From NCBI GenBank assembly GCA_946186925.1, contig CAMHPA010000022.1, positions 1 through 38,575 of the forward strand: 38,575 bases of DNA. Reading direction: 5' to 3'. The notes beneath the pieces were generated by a model. It was not told the origin of the DNA. It did no database searches and was given only the letters and a program-made list of their open reading frames with translations. The DNA is from an uncultured Bacteroidota bacterium (lineage in GTDB: Bacteria > Bacteroidota > Bacteroidia > Bacteroidales > SZUA-534). This document shows positions 7,364 to 15,132 of this stretch, piece by piece (within the stretch, counting starts at the first letter, position 1; every line of letters begins with the position of its first letter). The position numbers were made by a program, and so were the translations under genes.

Positions 7364-9649
7364 ATGAAAAAATTTGCATTCCTTATAGCCATATTGGCTG
7401 CCACCACGAAGGTTTCATTGGCTGACTCAGGCTGCTATTGGGTGTTTTTTTGCGATAAGAATGGAACCAAATTCAAGCCATACGAATATTTCGACCCCAA
7501 AGCCATCGAGCGGCGCGAGAAGCAAGGACTTCCGCTTTGCGACTCAACCGATTTTCCGCTTAACAGCGATTACTACAAAGCCGTGGCGCTACTGGCCGAT
7601 GAGGTGGTTGGCGAAAGCCGTTGGTTCAACGGACTTGGCGTGATGGCTGGAAGTGATGCCATTGAACAGATTAAGGCTTTGCCATTTGTGAAGGAAGTTG
7701 TGACGATTGCCGGCGAAATGGTTGTGGCATCATACTCTGCCGGGAGTGATAGTGAAAACGAGGCTTCGGAGCTTTCTCAAGCAGCCAATGTTGAGTTGAT
7801 GCCACAGTTGAAGCGAATGCAAGGACAGAAATTCGCCGATAACAATATCGATGGCCGGGGCATCAGAATTGCTGTGTTTGATGGCGGTTTTCCTAAGGTT
7901 GACAAGCACGAATGTTTCAGACATTTGTTCTTGAACAAGCAAATTGTGAAAACCTGGAACTTTCCCGGTAAAAAAGAAAATGTCTATGGTTGGAACAGTC
8001 ACGGGACAATGACATTGAGCTGCATCACCGGCCTGACCAACATTGGTGAAGGCTCGCAACAACTCGGTCTTGCCACAGGCGCCGAATTTTTGTTGGCTCG
8101 CACCGAGACCAACTTTGAGCCGTTTAAAGAGGAAATTTGGTGGGCGCAAGCTGCGGAGTGGGCCGACCGCAACGGCGCCGACATCATCAGCAGCTCGCTC
8201 GGTTATGGGAAAAATAGGTATTACTCCAAAGATATGGATGGTACATCTTTCGTAGCCAAGGCTGCCAACTTGGCCGCGCGCAAGGGAATACTGGTCTGCA
8301 ACTCGATGGGCAACGAGGCCGATGATGAGGGTTGGCGCGTACTCATCACTCCAGCCGACGCTGACAGTGTATTATCGGTGGGCGGCATTGAGGATGATAT
8401 GGACAACTACAACCATATCAAATTCTCATCGTTTGGACCAACAGCCGATGGACGCCGCAAGCCAAACGTGGTTTCTTTTGGTCACGCCTGTGTAGCCAAT
8501 CCGCGCGGCGGAACAACATACGCCTACGGCACATCATTCTCGTGTCCGTTGGTTGCCGGATTTGCAGCTTGCGCCTGGCAGTCGCGCCGCAATCTGACGG
8601 CTATGGAGTTGAAGGCTGAAATCGAGAAATCGGGCGACGTCTATCCCTATTTCGATTATGCGATAGGATACGGCGTTCCGCAAGCCGGATATTTCACCGA
8701 CAGTGTCAGCGTGGATGTTGAGCCAACTTTCACATTCGAAAAAAACGGCGATGCACTGATTATCCATCTAAAACCTTTCGAAAAGGAGACCAATGTCTTC
8801 TACAACCTTACCGATGAAACGGGTAAAGTTCTGCATTACGCGCATGGCAATGCCAAAAATTCTGCTACAATCACTATCCAACAACTGCCGAATGCCACTG
8901 TAAACGTGTATTATCATGGCTACACTGGCTCATACACTTGCAACGAAGGCGGGCAACATAAAAATGAATCCTCCATAACTACCAAAGGTATCGCTCAAAC
9001 GCTGCGGCGCAGTATTGGCAATAGCAATTTAGAGTATGGTAATAGTTGGAATTGGAATCTGTTTTTTCAGTTGAGTTCGGGACTGGCCGGATTCAAAACC
9101 ACTGAAGACTCAACCAACGACAATAAAAAATCGCTGGCGGCTATGTTAGGCTTGCACTTTCAATTGGCAAAACGATACAGAATTGGCGCAGGTGTAGGCA
9201 TTGGCTCCGACAAATACATCGGGACCAACCTCGACGGCGTCGTCCGCAACAATGTCAAGCAAGAGCGCTTTAACACGACAAACCTTAATGTTGAATTGTT
9301 CCAGCGAGTAACATTTATTCATGGCGAGCACTTCGGCTACGGACTGACGTGGGACTGCGGTGTTTTTGGCTCGTGGTGTTACACCAACCGCCATATTGTT
9401 ATTGCCGACGCCAAAGATGCCAACTACAAGTCAATCAAATACATCACTAAAAACCACGATTGTTTTAACCGGTGGCAATGGGGAGTGAAGACAGTCATTA
9501 ATTACAATTTCTTGTCGGTTTATGCAAAAATGAGATTTACAGACTTGCTAAACTCTTCATACAATGGCGCGTACTCGGATTTTTTAAGGTTTGAGACTGG
9601 TTTGCAGATGACATTCACTTTCTTAGAAAAAGCTATTTACAGAAAATAA
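7364..9649 (+). CDS. Secreted S8 (subtilisin-like) serine protease with C-terminal beta-barrel-like domain
   Basis: The 761-aa product has a signal peptide (MKKFAFLIAILAATTKVSLA). Residues about 20-125 resemble the N-terminal prodomain of Bacteroidota S8 proteases (YWVFFCDKNGT, AIERREKQGL, SRWFNGLGV). The catalytic triad is visible: Asp about 173 (IAVFDGGF), His about 213 (WNSHGTMT), Ser about 391 (GTSFSCPLVAGFAA); the oxyanion Asn lies in VCNSMGNEAD near 312. After a linker and a beta-sandwich-like part (about 455-540), residues about 560-761 alternate polar and aromatic/hydrophobic residues in about ten strands (for example LAAMLGLHFQLAKRYRIGAG, LNVELFQRVTFI, FGYGLTWDCGVFGSWCY, FLRFETGLQMTFTF), like an outer-membrane barrel. 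No type IX secretion CTD is evident. If the barrel is real, the layout is that of an autotransporter-like or surface-tethered protease. Monocistronic by context. Confidence 0.85.
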   Translation: MKKFAFLIAILAATTKVSLADSGCYWVFFCDKNGTKFKPYEYFDPKAIERREKQGLPLCDSTDFPLNSDYYKAVALLADEVVGESRWFNGLGVMAGSDAIEQIKALPFVKEVVTIAGEMVVASYSAGSDSENEASELSQAANVELMPQLKRMQGQKFADNNIDGRGIRIAVFDGGFPKVDKHECFRHLFLNKQIVKTWNFPGKKENVYGWNSHGTMTLSCITGLTNIGEGSQQLGLATGAEFLLARTETNFEPFKEEIWWAQAAEWADRNGADIISSSLGYGKNRYYSKDMDGTSFVAKAANLAARKGILVCNSMGNEADDEGWRVLITPADADSVLSVGGIEDDMDNYNHIKFSSFGPTADGRRKPNVVSFGHACVANPRGGTTYAYGTSFSCPLVAGFAACAWQSRRNLTAMELKAEIEKSGDVYPYFDYAIGYGVPQAGYFTDSVSVDVEPTFTFEKNGDALIIHLKPFEKETNVFYNLTDETGKVLHYAHGNAKNSATITIQQLPNATVNVYYHGYTGSYTCNEGGQHKNESSITTKGIAQTLRRSIGNSNLEYGNSWNWNLFFQLSSGLAGFKTTEDSTNDNKKSLAAMLGLHFQLAKRYRIGAGVGIGSDKYIGTNLDGVVRNNVKQERFNTTNLNVELFQRVTFIHGEHFGYGLTWDCGVFGSWCYTNRHIVIADAKDANYKSIKYITKNHDCFNRWQWGVKTVINYNFLSVYAKMRFTDLLNSSYNGAYSDFLRFETGLQMTFTFLEKAIYRK

Positions 9650-9682
9650 AAAAGTCCGGAAGACGTTGGTCTTTCGGACTTT
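9646..9682 (-). terminator. Strong hairpin terminator, T-tract on the minus strand
   Basis: A 14-bp stem (AAAGTCCGGAAGAC at 9651-9664 with GTCTTTCGGACTTT at 9669-9682, one G-U pair) closes a 4-nt loop. The long T-tract is on the minus strand, so it mainly terminates leftward transcription, i.e. it belongs to the tRNA remnant that ends 2 bp away; on the plus strand only three T follow the stem, so any use as terminator for the protease gene would be weaker. Confidence 0.8.
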
Positions 9683-9683
9683 G

Positions 9684-9709
9684 TCGGGGTAGCAGGATTC
9701 GAACCTGCG
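9684..9709 (-). pseudogene. Orphan tRNA 3' end (Pro-like): T arm plus 3' acceptor strand
   Basis: On the minus strand a T arm GCAGG-TTCGAAT-CCTGC (9708-9692) is followed by the acceptor 3' strand TACCCCG (9691-9685) and discriminator A (9684). A matching 5' half CGGGGTA is not present upstream: the sequence at 9710-9900 cannot be folded into D and anticodon arms. G72 (implying a C1:G72 pair) with A73 are hallmarks of bacterial tRNA-Pro. A tRNA 3' end followed directly by its terminator but lacking the 5' part is what remains at one end of an element integrated into a tRNA gene. Confidence 0.7.
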
Positions 9710-9917
9710 TCTAGTTCTAAATAGTTTTTTTATGCAAGTAAATTATTCTATCAGCATAATTCTATTTGAATAATTTTGTAATCATCTGTTCTTGTGCATG
9801 TTAAGCGCAATTTGTATGCAAAAAAAAACAGCCCTGGAGCGGACTGTATAGCCTAAACGGTGGCGAGTAACAATGCAAATGTGTAACGCATAAATCAAGC
9901 CCGTCGGGGCGGACACG
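9710..9917. other. Non-coding AT-rich gap
   Basis: No ORF, promoter or RNA gene can be supported. TTTTTTTATGCA near 9725 and an A-rich TATGCAAAAAAAA near 9815 are roughly inverted relative to one another, but the match is interrupted. If the tRNA fragment marks an integration end, this would be the first sequence of the former element. Confidence 0.4.
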
Positions 9918-11450
9918 CTACTTCTCTGCCAGCCTGTTTTCCAAATCTTTAACCCTTTCCTCGCTCTTGCGCAACTGCTGTTCCATCTCGCGCACTGATG
10001 TGAGGTCGAACGAGACGCCCAAAATGTTGGGGTTGTGCGTTATGTTGTTGATAAACGGCACTTTAATGGTCTGCAAAACACGGCGCGTGCCATCAGGAAG
10101 CGAAATGGTCTGCTCTGGCAGTTTTATCATCTGCCGTTGTTCGAGCACTTTGGTGTCACTTTCGTGGATGGCGTTCAACTCATCAATATCGTTTACAAGT
10201 TCGTCATCGGAGTGGCCGAGCAGACTGTCAACCGGCATATTGTACAGTTTGCCTTCTTCTTGATTTGCAACAATATACTGGCGATGGATATTCTTAACGA
10301 AAATCGGATATGGAACAAGGTCGATGATGCGGCGCATCAGGTTCTCGCTCTCTTCCAGTTCGTGCTGCTTGCTTTCCATCTCTTCCTGCTGCGTCTGCAT
10401 CTCTTCAATGCTTTGACGCAGCTCTTCTTCCTGACTTTTAAGCTGTTGCGCCTGCTGTTGTGCCTTCTCGAGCAGTTTTACGGTTGTGTTGTTCAGGTGC
10501 GATGCCGACAAGGTCGACGCAAAACTTTCCGCAATCTTCTCAATGAATTTTTGTTTGTGCTCATCGAGAACGTTGAACGATGCCAACTCAATAACACCCA
10601 GTACTTTATCATCGCTGATGAGAGGCACAAGGAACAGGCATCGCGGCGACGCTTCGCCCAAACCGGAGCGTATTGCCAGATACTCATCGGGGATGTCGGT
10701 CATAAAAATGGGCGCCTTTTCGTAGTAGGCGGCGGCAATCAGCCCGTCTTCCAGACTGCACTTTTTGTCGGGGAACTTCTGACGGTCGTAGGCATACGAG
10801 GCAATCATTGTAAGAAACTCATCGTCAGTGTTTTCGCGCACAAAAATGCCGCCTTGATTGCAGTCGGTGTATTTGATTAACTGGTGAAGCAGTTCCATTG
10901 CAATCTCGTTCAGCGAGCGGTTCGACTGCCGCATAATGTCGGAGAATTTGGCCACGCCTTGGTTCATCCAGTTGCGCTTCTGTTCCTGCTCTTTCCAGTC
11001 ATTTTCTTCGCTCACGAGTTTGTCGAGGTGCTGGTTCAACTTATTGATTGACTGATAGAACTCATCGCCAGTCGTGCTGGCCGATTCGTATTTCCGCCCC
11101 GAGGCAATGCACTCGGCGTAGCGCTGCAGTTCGGCATAGTGTCTTGCCACACCGCCAATGCGCTTGAACATTTGGTGGCGTTTAATCTGTTTTGCTGATA
11201 TTTCCACACCTTCGCCCGTGGCAAGTTGTTTCAGGCAACCGTCCAATTGCTTCAGTATCTTTTGATTAACAAATTTATCGATTAGCAGGCTTGCCAAAAT
11301 AAGGATTGCGGCCAGCGCTGCCGCAGCCAATACAATCCGTCTGTTGGAATGGAAAACTGCCAACGCGGCCAACGCAGCCATTGAGGCGATTGTCAAAACT
11401 GTTTGCAATCGCTCTATATTATTATAGGTATAACTTCTACTTTTAAACAT
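9918..11450 (-). CDS. Membrane GAF-PAS sensor protein without recognisable output domain
   Basis: The 510-aa protein begins with two membrane segments (about 17-34 and 39-57) joined by a very short loop, so almost all of it is cytoplasmic. A helical linker (60-180) leads to a GAF domain (about 185-330; CNQGGIFVRE, FLVPLISDDKVLGVIELASF), a Gln/Glu-rich coiled coil (about 330-375) and a PAS domain (about 375-490; IIDLVPYPIFVKNIHRQYIVANQ ... GVSFDLTSVREM), ending in a short coil. There is no histidine kinase, GGDEF or DNA-binding domain, so it may act with a partner. It is divergent from the porin-glnK-amtB unit; a role in nitrogen control is only suggested by position. Confidence 0.8.
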   Translation of the reverse strand: MFKSRSYTYNNIERLQTVLTIASMAALAALAVFHSNRRIVLAAAALAAILILASLLIDKFVNQKILKQLDGCLKQLATGEGVEISAKQIKRHQMFKRIGGVARHYAELQRYAECIASGRKYESASTTGDEFYQSINKLNQHLDKLVSEENDWKEQEQKRNWMNQGVAKFSDIMRQSNRSLNEIAMELLHQLIKYTDCNQGGIFVRENTDDEFLTMIASYAYDRQKFPDKKCSLEDGLIAAAYYEKAPIFMTDIPDEYLAIRSGLGEASPRCLFLVPLISDDKVLGVIELASFNVLDEHKQKFIEKIAESFASTLSASHLNNTTVKLLEKAQQQAQQLKSQEEELRQSIEEMQTQQEEMESKQHELEESENLMRRIIDLVPYPIFVKNIHRQYIVANQEEGKLYNMPVDSLLGHSDDELVNDIDELNAIHESDTKVLEQRQMIKLPEQTISLPDGTRRVLQTIKVPFINNITHNPNILGVSFDLTSVREMEQQLRKSEERVKDLENRLAEK

Positions 11451-11478
11451 ATTGCTTATTATTAGTTTTAAAACGTGA

Positions 11479-11508
11479 CAAAATTAGATTGTTTAGTTTA
11501 AATCCAAA
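11479..11508 (-). promoter_or_regulatory. Promoter of the GAF-PAS gene
   Basis: On the minus strand TTTG (11508-11505), 18-bp spacer, TAATTTTG (11486-11479): a perfect match to both elements of the Bacteroides promoter, 28 bp upstream of the start codon. Confidence 0.7.
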
Positions 11509-11743
11509 ACTAAATAATCTAAATCGGTAACAATTACGCGATATTACCATTTTTTTGGCTGATTTTGCACCCGCCTTCGTTCATTTGCGTGTTTTCGGAT
11601 TTATTACCCCCTTCAAAAATCACATATCTCACCCGAAAATTCAGTTTTTCCGCGCCCGTACCCCTTAAAAATCGCCAAAAATCTCTCAATAACTTAAAAT
11701 TCGCCCTGTCGGTCGGAATAACTTCAATTTCAAATCGTCAGTG

Positions 11744-11838
11744 AAAACGTTTTAAAATTGAGACATTTTTAACAAATCTTGTCAATATCAGCTTGTTTGG
11801 TTACAAATCGTAATCTAAATAAGCATATCACTAACGAT
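11744..11838 (+). promoter_or_regulatory. Upstream elements of nitrogen leader 1 (candidate regulator sites)
   Basis: AAAACGTTTT (11744-11753) is palindromic and lies about 113 bp before the -33 element; an equivalent AAACGTTTT lies at the same distance in leader 3. ATCGTAA (11807-11813) begins exactly 55 bp before the -33 GTTG, as does the corresponding element of leaders 2 and 3; here it pairs with an inverted ACGAT at 11834-11838. The regulator is unknown. The rest of the gap from 11509 to 11743 shows nothing I can name. Confidence 0.55.
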
Positions 11839-11861
11839 ATAAAAATATTTATCGAAATTTA

Positions 11862-11891
11862 GTTGCGAATTAAAATTCAGCTATATATTTG
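11862..11891 (+). promoter_or_regulatory. Promoter of the porin-glnK-amtB unit
   Basis: GTTG (11862-11865), 18-bp spacer, TATATTTG (11884-11891; perfect TAnnTTTG). The same two elements with the same spacing and the same following C recur at 15196 and 21374. Confidence 0.75.
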
Positions 11892-11947
11892 CTGTGTCAG
11901 AAAATGATAAAACAAAGTGTTTAACTAACAATTTAAAAGTTACGGTT

Positions 11948-12073
11948 ATGAAAAGGAATTTTAGCAACCGGTTCTATTCAAAACAGAGTTTCAATCAGGG
12001 TTCCAACCGGAACTCGAAACAAAATAATAAGAACCGCCGTGCGCGCCCAACCAGCCGGGCCGTTGGCAGATGA
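11948..12073 (+). CDS. Asn/Gln-rich leader peptide 1 (41 aa) of the porin-glnK-amtB attenuator
   Basis: A 41-codon ORF starts at ATG 11948 and stops at TGA 12071-12073. It has 8 Asn, 3 Gln, 8 Arg and 4 Lys. An Asn cluster, Q25 N26 N27 K28 N29 R30, ends at 12034. After 16 nt comes CCAGCC (12051-12056), inside the codons for TSR; this can pair with GGCTGG of the terminator at 12093-12098. GCCC (12045-12048) and GGGC (12057-12060) can also enclose CCAGCC in a small hairpin. Residues 29-38 (N-R-x-A-x-x-T-S-R-A) align with leader 2 at identical positions. The proposed role is in cis, by the ribosome position, rather than as a functional protein. It is unusually hydrophilic and matches no protein family I know. 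Confidence 0.8.
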   Translation: MKRNFSNRFYSKQSFNQGSNRNSKQNNKNRRARPTSRAVGR

Positions 12074-12090
12074 ATCAAGTGAGAAAAATC

Positions 12091-12121
12091 AAGGCTGGCT
12101 TCGGTGAAACCAGCCTTTTTT
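12091..12121 (+). terminator. Attenuator terminator of leader 1
   Basis: AAGGCTGG (12091-12098) pairs with CCAGCCTT (12110-12117), followed by a T-tract to 12121. It lies 17 nt after the leader stop codon and 58 bp before the porin start, so readthrough is needed for the downstream genes. The 5' arm GGCTGG has an alternative partner, CCAGCC at 12051-12056, which would form an antiterminator. Confidence 0.85.
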
Positions 12122-12179
12122 GATGGTTGCGCGGCAACGCAGCCACCGCAGTTTAAAAATTTATAAACATTCAAAGAAA

Positions 12180-12878
12180 ATGAAAACTATTAAGAAAACA
12201 ATGATTGCCATAGCATTGATGGCAATGACAGGAACAAGTTACGCCGAAGGTGAAGGCGGCGTTGAGGCTTCAGTTGGAGCCGATGTGGTAAGTTCGTATA
12301 TCTGGCGTGGCGGCAAACTCGACGGAGCAGCCATTCAACCTTCACTGTCAGTTGATTACAAAGGTTTGTCGCTCGGAGCGTGGGGCTCGGCAAGCATTGT
12401 CGGGAGCGGCTACAAGGAGATTGACTTCACGCTGTCGTACACCGTGGGCGGCCTGACGGCAATGGTAACCGACTACTGGTGTGCCGACGACGACACGAAA
12501 TACTTCGAGTATTCGGCCGACTCAACCATCCACACCTATGAGGCGGGGCTGACATACGATTTCGGATTCCTGTCAATCGGGTGGTACACAAACTTTTACG
12601 GCGCAATGGGCACCAAAGCAAACGGCGACGACGCTTACTCGTCGTACTTTGAGGTTGCCGCACCGTTCAAACTCGGCGGACTCGACTGGCAAGCAGCCGC
12701 GGGCGTAACACCCTGGGAGAACGACTTTTACGGTGCCGAGGGTTTCGCACTTATCAACCTTAGCCTTTCGGCGACAAAAGAGATTGAGTTCGAGAAATTT
12801 ACGCTGCCCGTGTTCGCGCAAATCACCGCAAACCCAACAGCAAACCGAATGTATTTCTTGGTGGGATTATCCTTTTAA
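12180..12878 (+). CDS. TorF/Gcw_chp-family outer-membrane porin
   Basis: The 232-aa protein starts at ATG 12180, where a signal peptide begins (MKTIKKTMIAIALMAMTGTSYA, cut before EGEGG); a longer frame upstream runs into the terminator and is rejected. The rest is a beta-barrel pattern: VSSYIWRGG and AAIQPSLSVDYKGLSLGAWGS are the Gcw_chp/TorF family hallmarks, with alternating strands to the C-terminal MYFLVGLSF, which ends in the Phe typical of outer-membrane proteins. Genes of this family sit next to glnK-amtB in many Bacteroidota, so a role in passage of ammonium or another small nitrogen compound across the outer membrane is plausible but not proven. First structural gene after attenuator 1. 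Confidence 0.85.
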   Translation: MKTIKKTMIAIALMAMTGTSYAEGEGGVEASVGADVVSSYIWRGGKLDGAAIQPSLSVDYKGLSLGAWGSASIVGSGYKEIDFTLSYTVGGLTAMVTDYWCADDDTKYFEYSADSTIHTYEAGLTYDFGFLSIGWYTNFYGAMGTKANGDDAYSSYFEVAAPFKLGGLDWQAAAGVTPWENDFYGAEGFALINLSLSATKEIEFEKFTLPVFAQITANPTANRMYFLVGLSF

Positions 12879-12891
12879 AGTGTAGAGGGGA

Positions 12892-12947
12892 GTGGGGAGA
12901 GTTTAGCGGAAGGGTTATCGAAAAACTAAACTCTAAACTCTCACCAC
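12892..12947 (+). repeat. Intergenic stem-loop between porin and glnK
   Basis: GTGGGGAGAGTTTAG (12892-12906) and CTAAACTCTCACCAC (12933-12947) pair at 14 of 15 positions around a 26-nt loop. No T-tract follows. It may act in mRNA processing or stability and so set different levels for porin and glnK-amtB. Confidence 0.6.
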
Positions 12948-12985
12948 TTACCAATTAAATAGTTAATAATTAAATTTTTAAGACA

Positions 12986-13333
12986 ATGAAAAAGATTGAA
13001 GCAATCATTCGCAAGACGAAGTTCGACGAAGTGAAAGAGGCTCTCTTTCAGGCCGATATCAACTGGTTCTCGTACGCCGAAGTGAAGGCCATTGGGCAGG
13101 ACCGCGAGGACCGCATTTACCGCGGCGTGATGTACAGCACCGACATTATCTCGCGCATTGAGATTACCATTATCTGCCGCGACCAGTTTGTGAAACCCGC
13201 CGTTGATGCCATTATGAGCGTTGCGCGCACAGGCGAGGTCGGCGACGGCCGCATTTTCGTCAGCCCTGTCGACGACACCTGGTCAATCCGCACAGGCGAG
13301 CACGGCGATACGGTTTTGGCGGATAAGAAATAA
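12986..13333 (+). CDS. glnK: PII nitrogen regulatory protein
   Basis: The 115-aa length is typical. PII proteins form trimers that bind ATP/ADP and 2-oxoglutarate and plug the AmtB channel. The T-loop contains RIYRGVMY with Tyr45 and Tyr50, Tyr50 matching the uridylylation site Tyr51 of enterobacterial PII. TGEVGDGRIFV (about 82-92) is the B-loop nucleotide-binding signature. The T-loop start is divergent (KAIGQDRED where KGxGRQKG is usual). Whether it is modified is unknown. The gene is followed by amtB, as in most bacteria. Confidence 0.95.
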   Translation: MKKIEAIIRKTKFDEVKEALFQADINWFSYAEVKAIGQDREDRIYRGVMYSTDIISRIEITIICRDQFVKPAVDAIMSVARTGEVGDGRIFVSPVDDTWSIRTGEHGDTVLADKK

Positions 13334-13516
13334 TTGACAATTAACAGTTAACAATTAATAATTAACAATTTAGGATGGAAAGACAAAGGACAAAAGCGAA
13401 CAGTCTGTAGTCCGTTGTCTGAAGTCTGCAGTCAAAAAAAAGAAAATCTGTGAATTGGGAAACGGACAAAGCGTCGATTAAACGATTCACCGATTAAACA
13501 ATTAAACAGTAAAAAA
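13334..13516. repeat. Word-repeat intergenic region between glnK and amtB
   Basis: It consists of TTAACAATTA-type repeats (13335-13371), a run of GTCTGTAGTC/GTCTGAAGTC/GTCTGCAGTC variants (13399-13434) and GATTAAACGATTCACCGATTA words (13477-13508). No terminator is apparent, so glnK and amtB are probably cotranscribed. Confidence 0.6.
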
Positions 13517-14830
13517 ATGGAAACAATAATTTCTGATACAATTTCGGCTGTGGCGGCAACGGTTGCCCCTGCTGCCGAGGCGGTTGTCGAGAGTGGCATT
13601 AGCCCTGTCGATACAATTTGGGTGTTGCTTGCGGCAATGCTGGTGTTCTTTATGCAGCCTGGCTTCGCGCTGGTTGAGGCGGGCCTGACGCGCACCAAAA
13701 ACACGGCCAACATTCTGATGAAGAACTTTATGGATTTCTCGGCTGGCTCGGTTCTGTACTGGATTCTGGGCTTCTCGGTGATGTTCGGCGCTGGCTCGTT
13801 CCTGGGCTGGGGCGGATTAGGCATTGGCGGCGTTGAGAACCCGTGCGGCAATCTGCCAAAAGAGTGCTACTTCATTTTTCAGACGGTGTTCTGCGCCACA
13901 GCGGCCACAATCGTTTCGGGCGCAATGGCTGAGCGCACCAAATTCTCGATGTATCTGGTTTACAGTCTGGTCATTTCGGCGCTGATTTACCCCATTCAGG
14001 GCCACTGGTCGTGGGGCGGCGGCTGGCTGAGCGAACTCGGTTTCCACGATTTCGCAGGCTCGGCTGTGGTTCACTCGTGCGGCGGCTTCATTGCTTTGGC
14101 GGGCGCCATTGTGCTTGGTCCGCGTTTGGGCAAATACACAAAGAATGCTGACGGCTCTATCCGCACTCACGCCATTCCTGGCCACAACCTTGCGCTGGCC
14201 GCTCTGGGCGTGTGGATTCTGTGGATGGGCTGGTTCGGATTCAACCCTGGCTCGACGGTAGCCGCTTCGGGCATTGTTGATGCCGACTGCTACGGCGGCG
14301 GAATCCTTGACAATATGTCGGCAATGTCGCACATTTTCGTAACCACCAATATGGCGGCCGCCGTGGGCGGAATTGTGGCACTGATTTACACTTGGCTGGC
14401 CTACGGAAAACCTTCGCTCTCAATGGTTTGCAACGGCATTCTGGCAGGCTTGGTCGGCATAACGGCAGGCTGTGACTGCGTTCCAATCTGGGCCGCCGCG
14501 CTGATTGGCGCCATTGCTTCAGCAGTTATGTGCTTCTTTGTCAAGTTCTTCGACACCCGTCTGCATATCGACGACCCCGTTGGCGCCGTGTCGGTTCACG
14601 GAATGGCAGGCTTTGTGGGCACAATCCTGACAGGCGTTTTCGCCTACAGCGAGTGCGGCTATTCAGTTCTGACACAGTTGATTGGCGAGGTTACCATTGC
14701 AGGCTGGTCGTTTGGCTGCGGACTGATTATGTTCCTGCTGATTAAGAAGATACACGGTCTGCGCGTCGACTCGCGGATTGAAGAGGAAGGACTCGACGTT
14801 TACGAGCACGGCGAATCAGCGTACAACTGA
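13517..14830 (+). CDS. amtB: Ammonium transporter (Amt), paralogue 1
   Basis: The 437-aa integral membrane protein has about 11 hydrophobic segments starting at residue 31. The Amt signature is clear: FVEAG-type PGFALVEAGLTRTKN (48-62), FHDFAGSAVVHSCGG with Asp178 and His186 (equivalent to Asp160 and His168 of E. coli AmtB) and SVHGMAGFVGTI with the second pore His at about 360. It conducts ammonium as NH3/NH4+ and is gated by GlnK, encoded immediately upstream. The N-terminal 25 residues are Ala-rich and may be a cleaved signal or an extracytoplasmic extension. A terminator follows at 14888. Confidence 0.95.
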   Translation: METIISDTISAVAATVAPAAEAVVESGISPVDTIWVLLAAMLVFFMQPGFALVEAGLTRTKNTANILMKNFMDFSAGSVLYWILGFSVMFGAGSFLGWGGLGIGGVENPCGNLPKECYFIFQTVFCATAATIVSGAMAERTKFSMYLVYSLVISALIYPIQGHWSWGGGWLSELGFHDFAGSAVVHSCGGFIALAGAIVLGPRLGKYTKNADGSIRTHAIPGHNLALAALGVWILWMGWFGFNPGSTVAASGIVDADCYGGGILDNMSAMSHIFVTTNMAAAVGGIVALIYTWLAYGKPSLSMVCNGILAGLVGITAGCDCVPIWAAALIGAIASAVMCFFVKFFDTRLHIDDPVGAVSVHGMAGFVGTILTGVFAYSECGYSVLTQLIGEVTIAGWSFGCGLIMFLLIKKIHGLRVDSRIEEEGLDVYEHGESAYN

Positions 14831-14887
14831 TTGACAGTTAGTAATTAGCAGTTAGTATTTAGATTTTAAAATTTGTGATTTGTAAAG

Positions 14888-14917
14888 ACAAGGGGGCGAG
14901 AGTTCCCTTGTTTTTTT
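14888..14917 (+). terminator. Terminator of the porin-glnK-amtB unit
   Basis: ACAAGGG (14888-14894) and CCCTTGT (14905-14911), extendable by two G-U pairs, followed by a long T-tract. Confidence 0.85.
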
Positions 14918-15132
14918 ATGTTTTTAACCACGGAACACACGAAAATCACGGAAAAGAAAAAACGAAACTATCCGTCGTATTAGCGCGCCTTCAGGCACGC
15001 GACAAAAGTTACCACCGAACACAAAACACGCTGCAACCAATAAGTATTGCACCTTCCCCAATTTCAATCCGTAACCAACCCCCGCCCTTCAATAATACCA
15101 ATCTAATAAACCACTCTAAAACCGCCATTAAA
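14918..15132. other. Non-coding gap upstream of nitrogen leader 2
   Basis: It contains CACGGAACACACGAAAATCA (near 14930), a GCGCGCCTTCAGGCACGCG imperfect hairpin (14983-15001), and a first copy of the 15-mer AATTTCAATCCGTAA at 15060-15074 whose second copy (15133-15147) overlaps the conserved upstream element. No gene is convincing. Confidence 0.5.

Noticed and set aside
9684-9709. 3' end of a tmRNA
   Set aside because: tmRNA needs an alanine-type acceptor with G3:U70; here the strand TACCCCG would pair C-G at that position, and no tag ORF or 5' domain is found nearby.
11862-12121. Glutamine riboswitch (glnA or downstream-peptide type)
   Set aside because: Those motifs are known from cyanobacteria and their conserved cores are not seen; an Asn-rich ORF with competing helices explains the region better.
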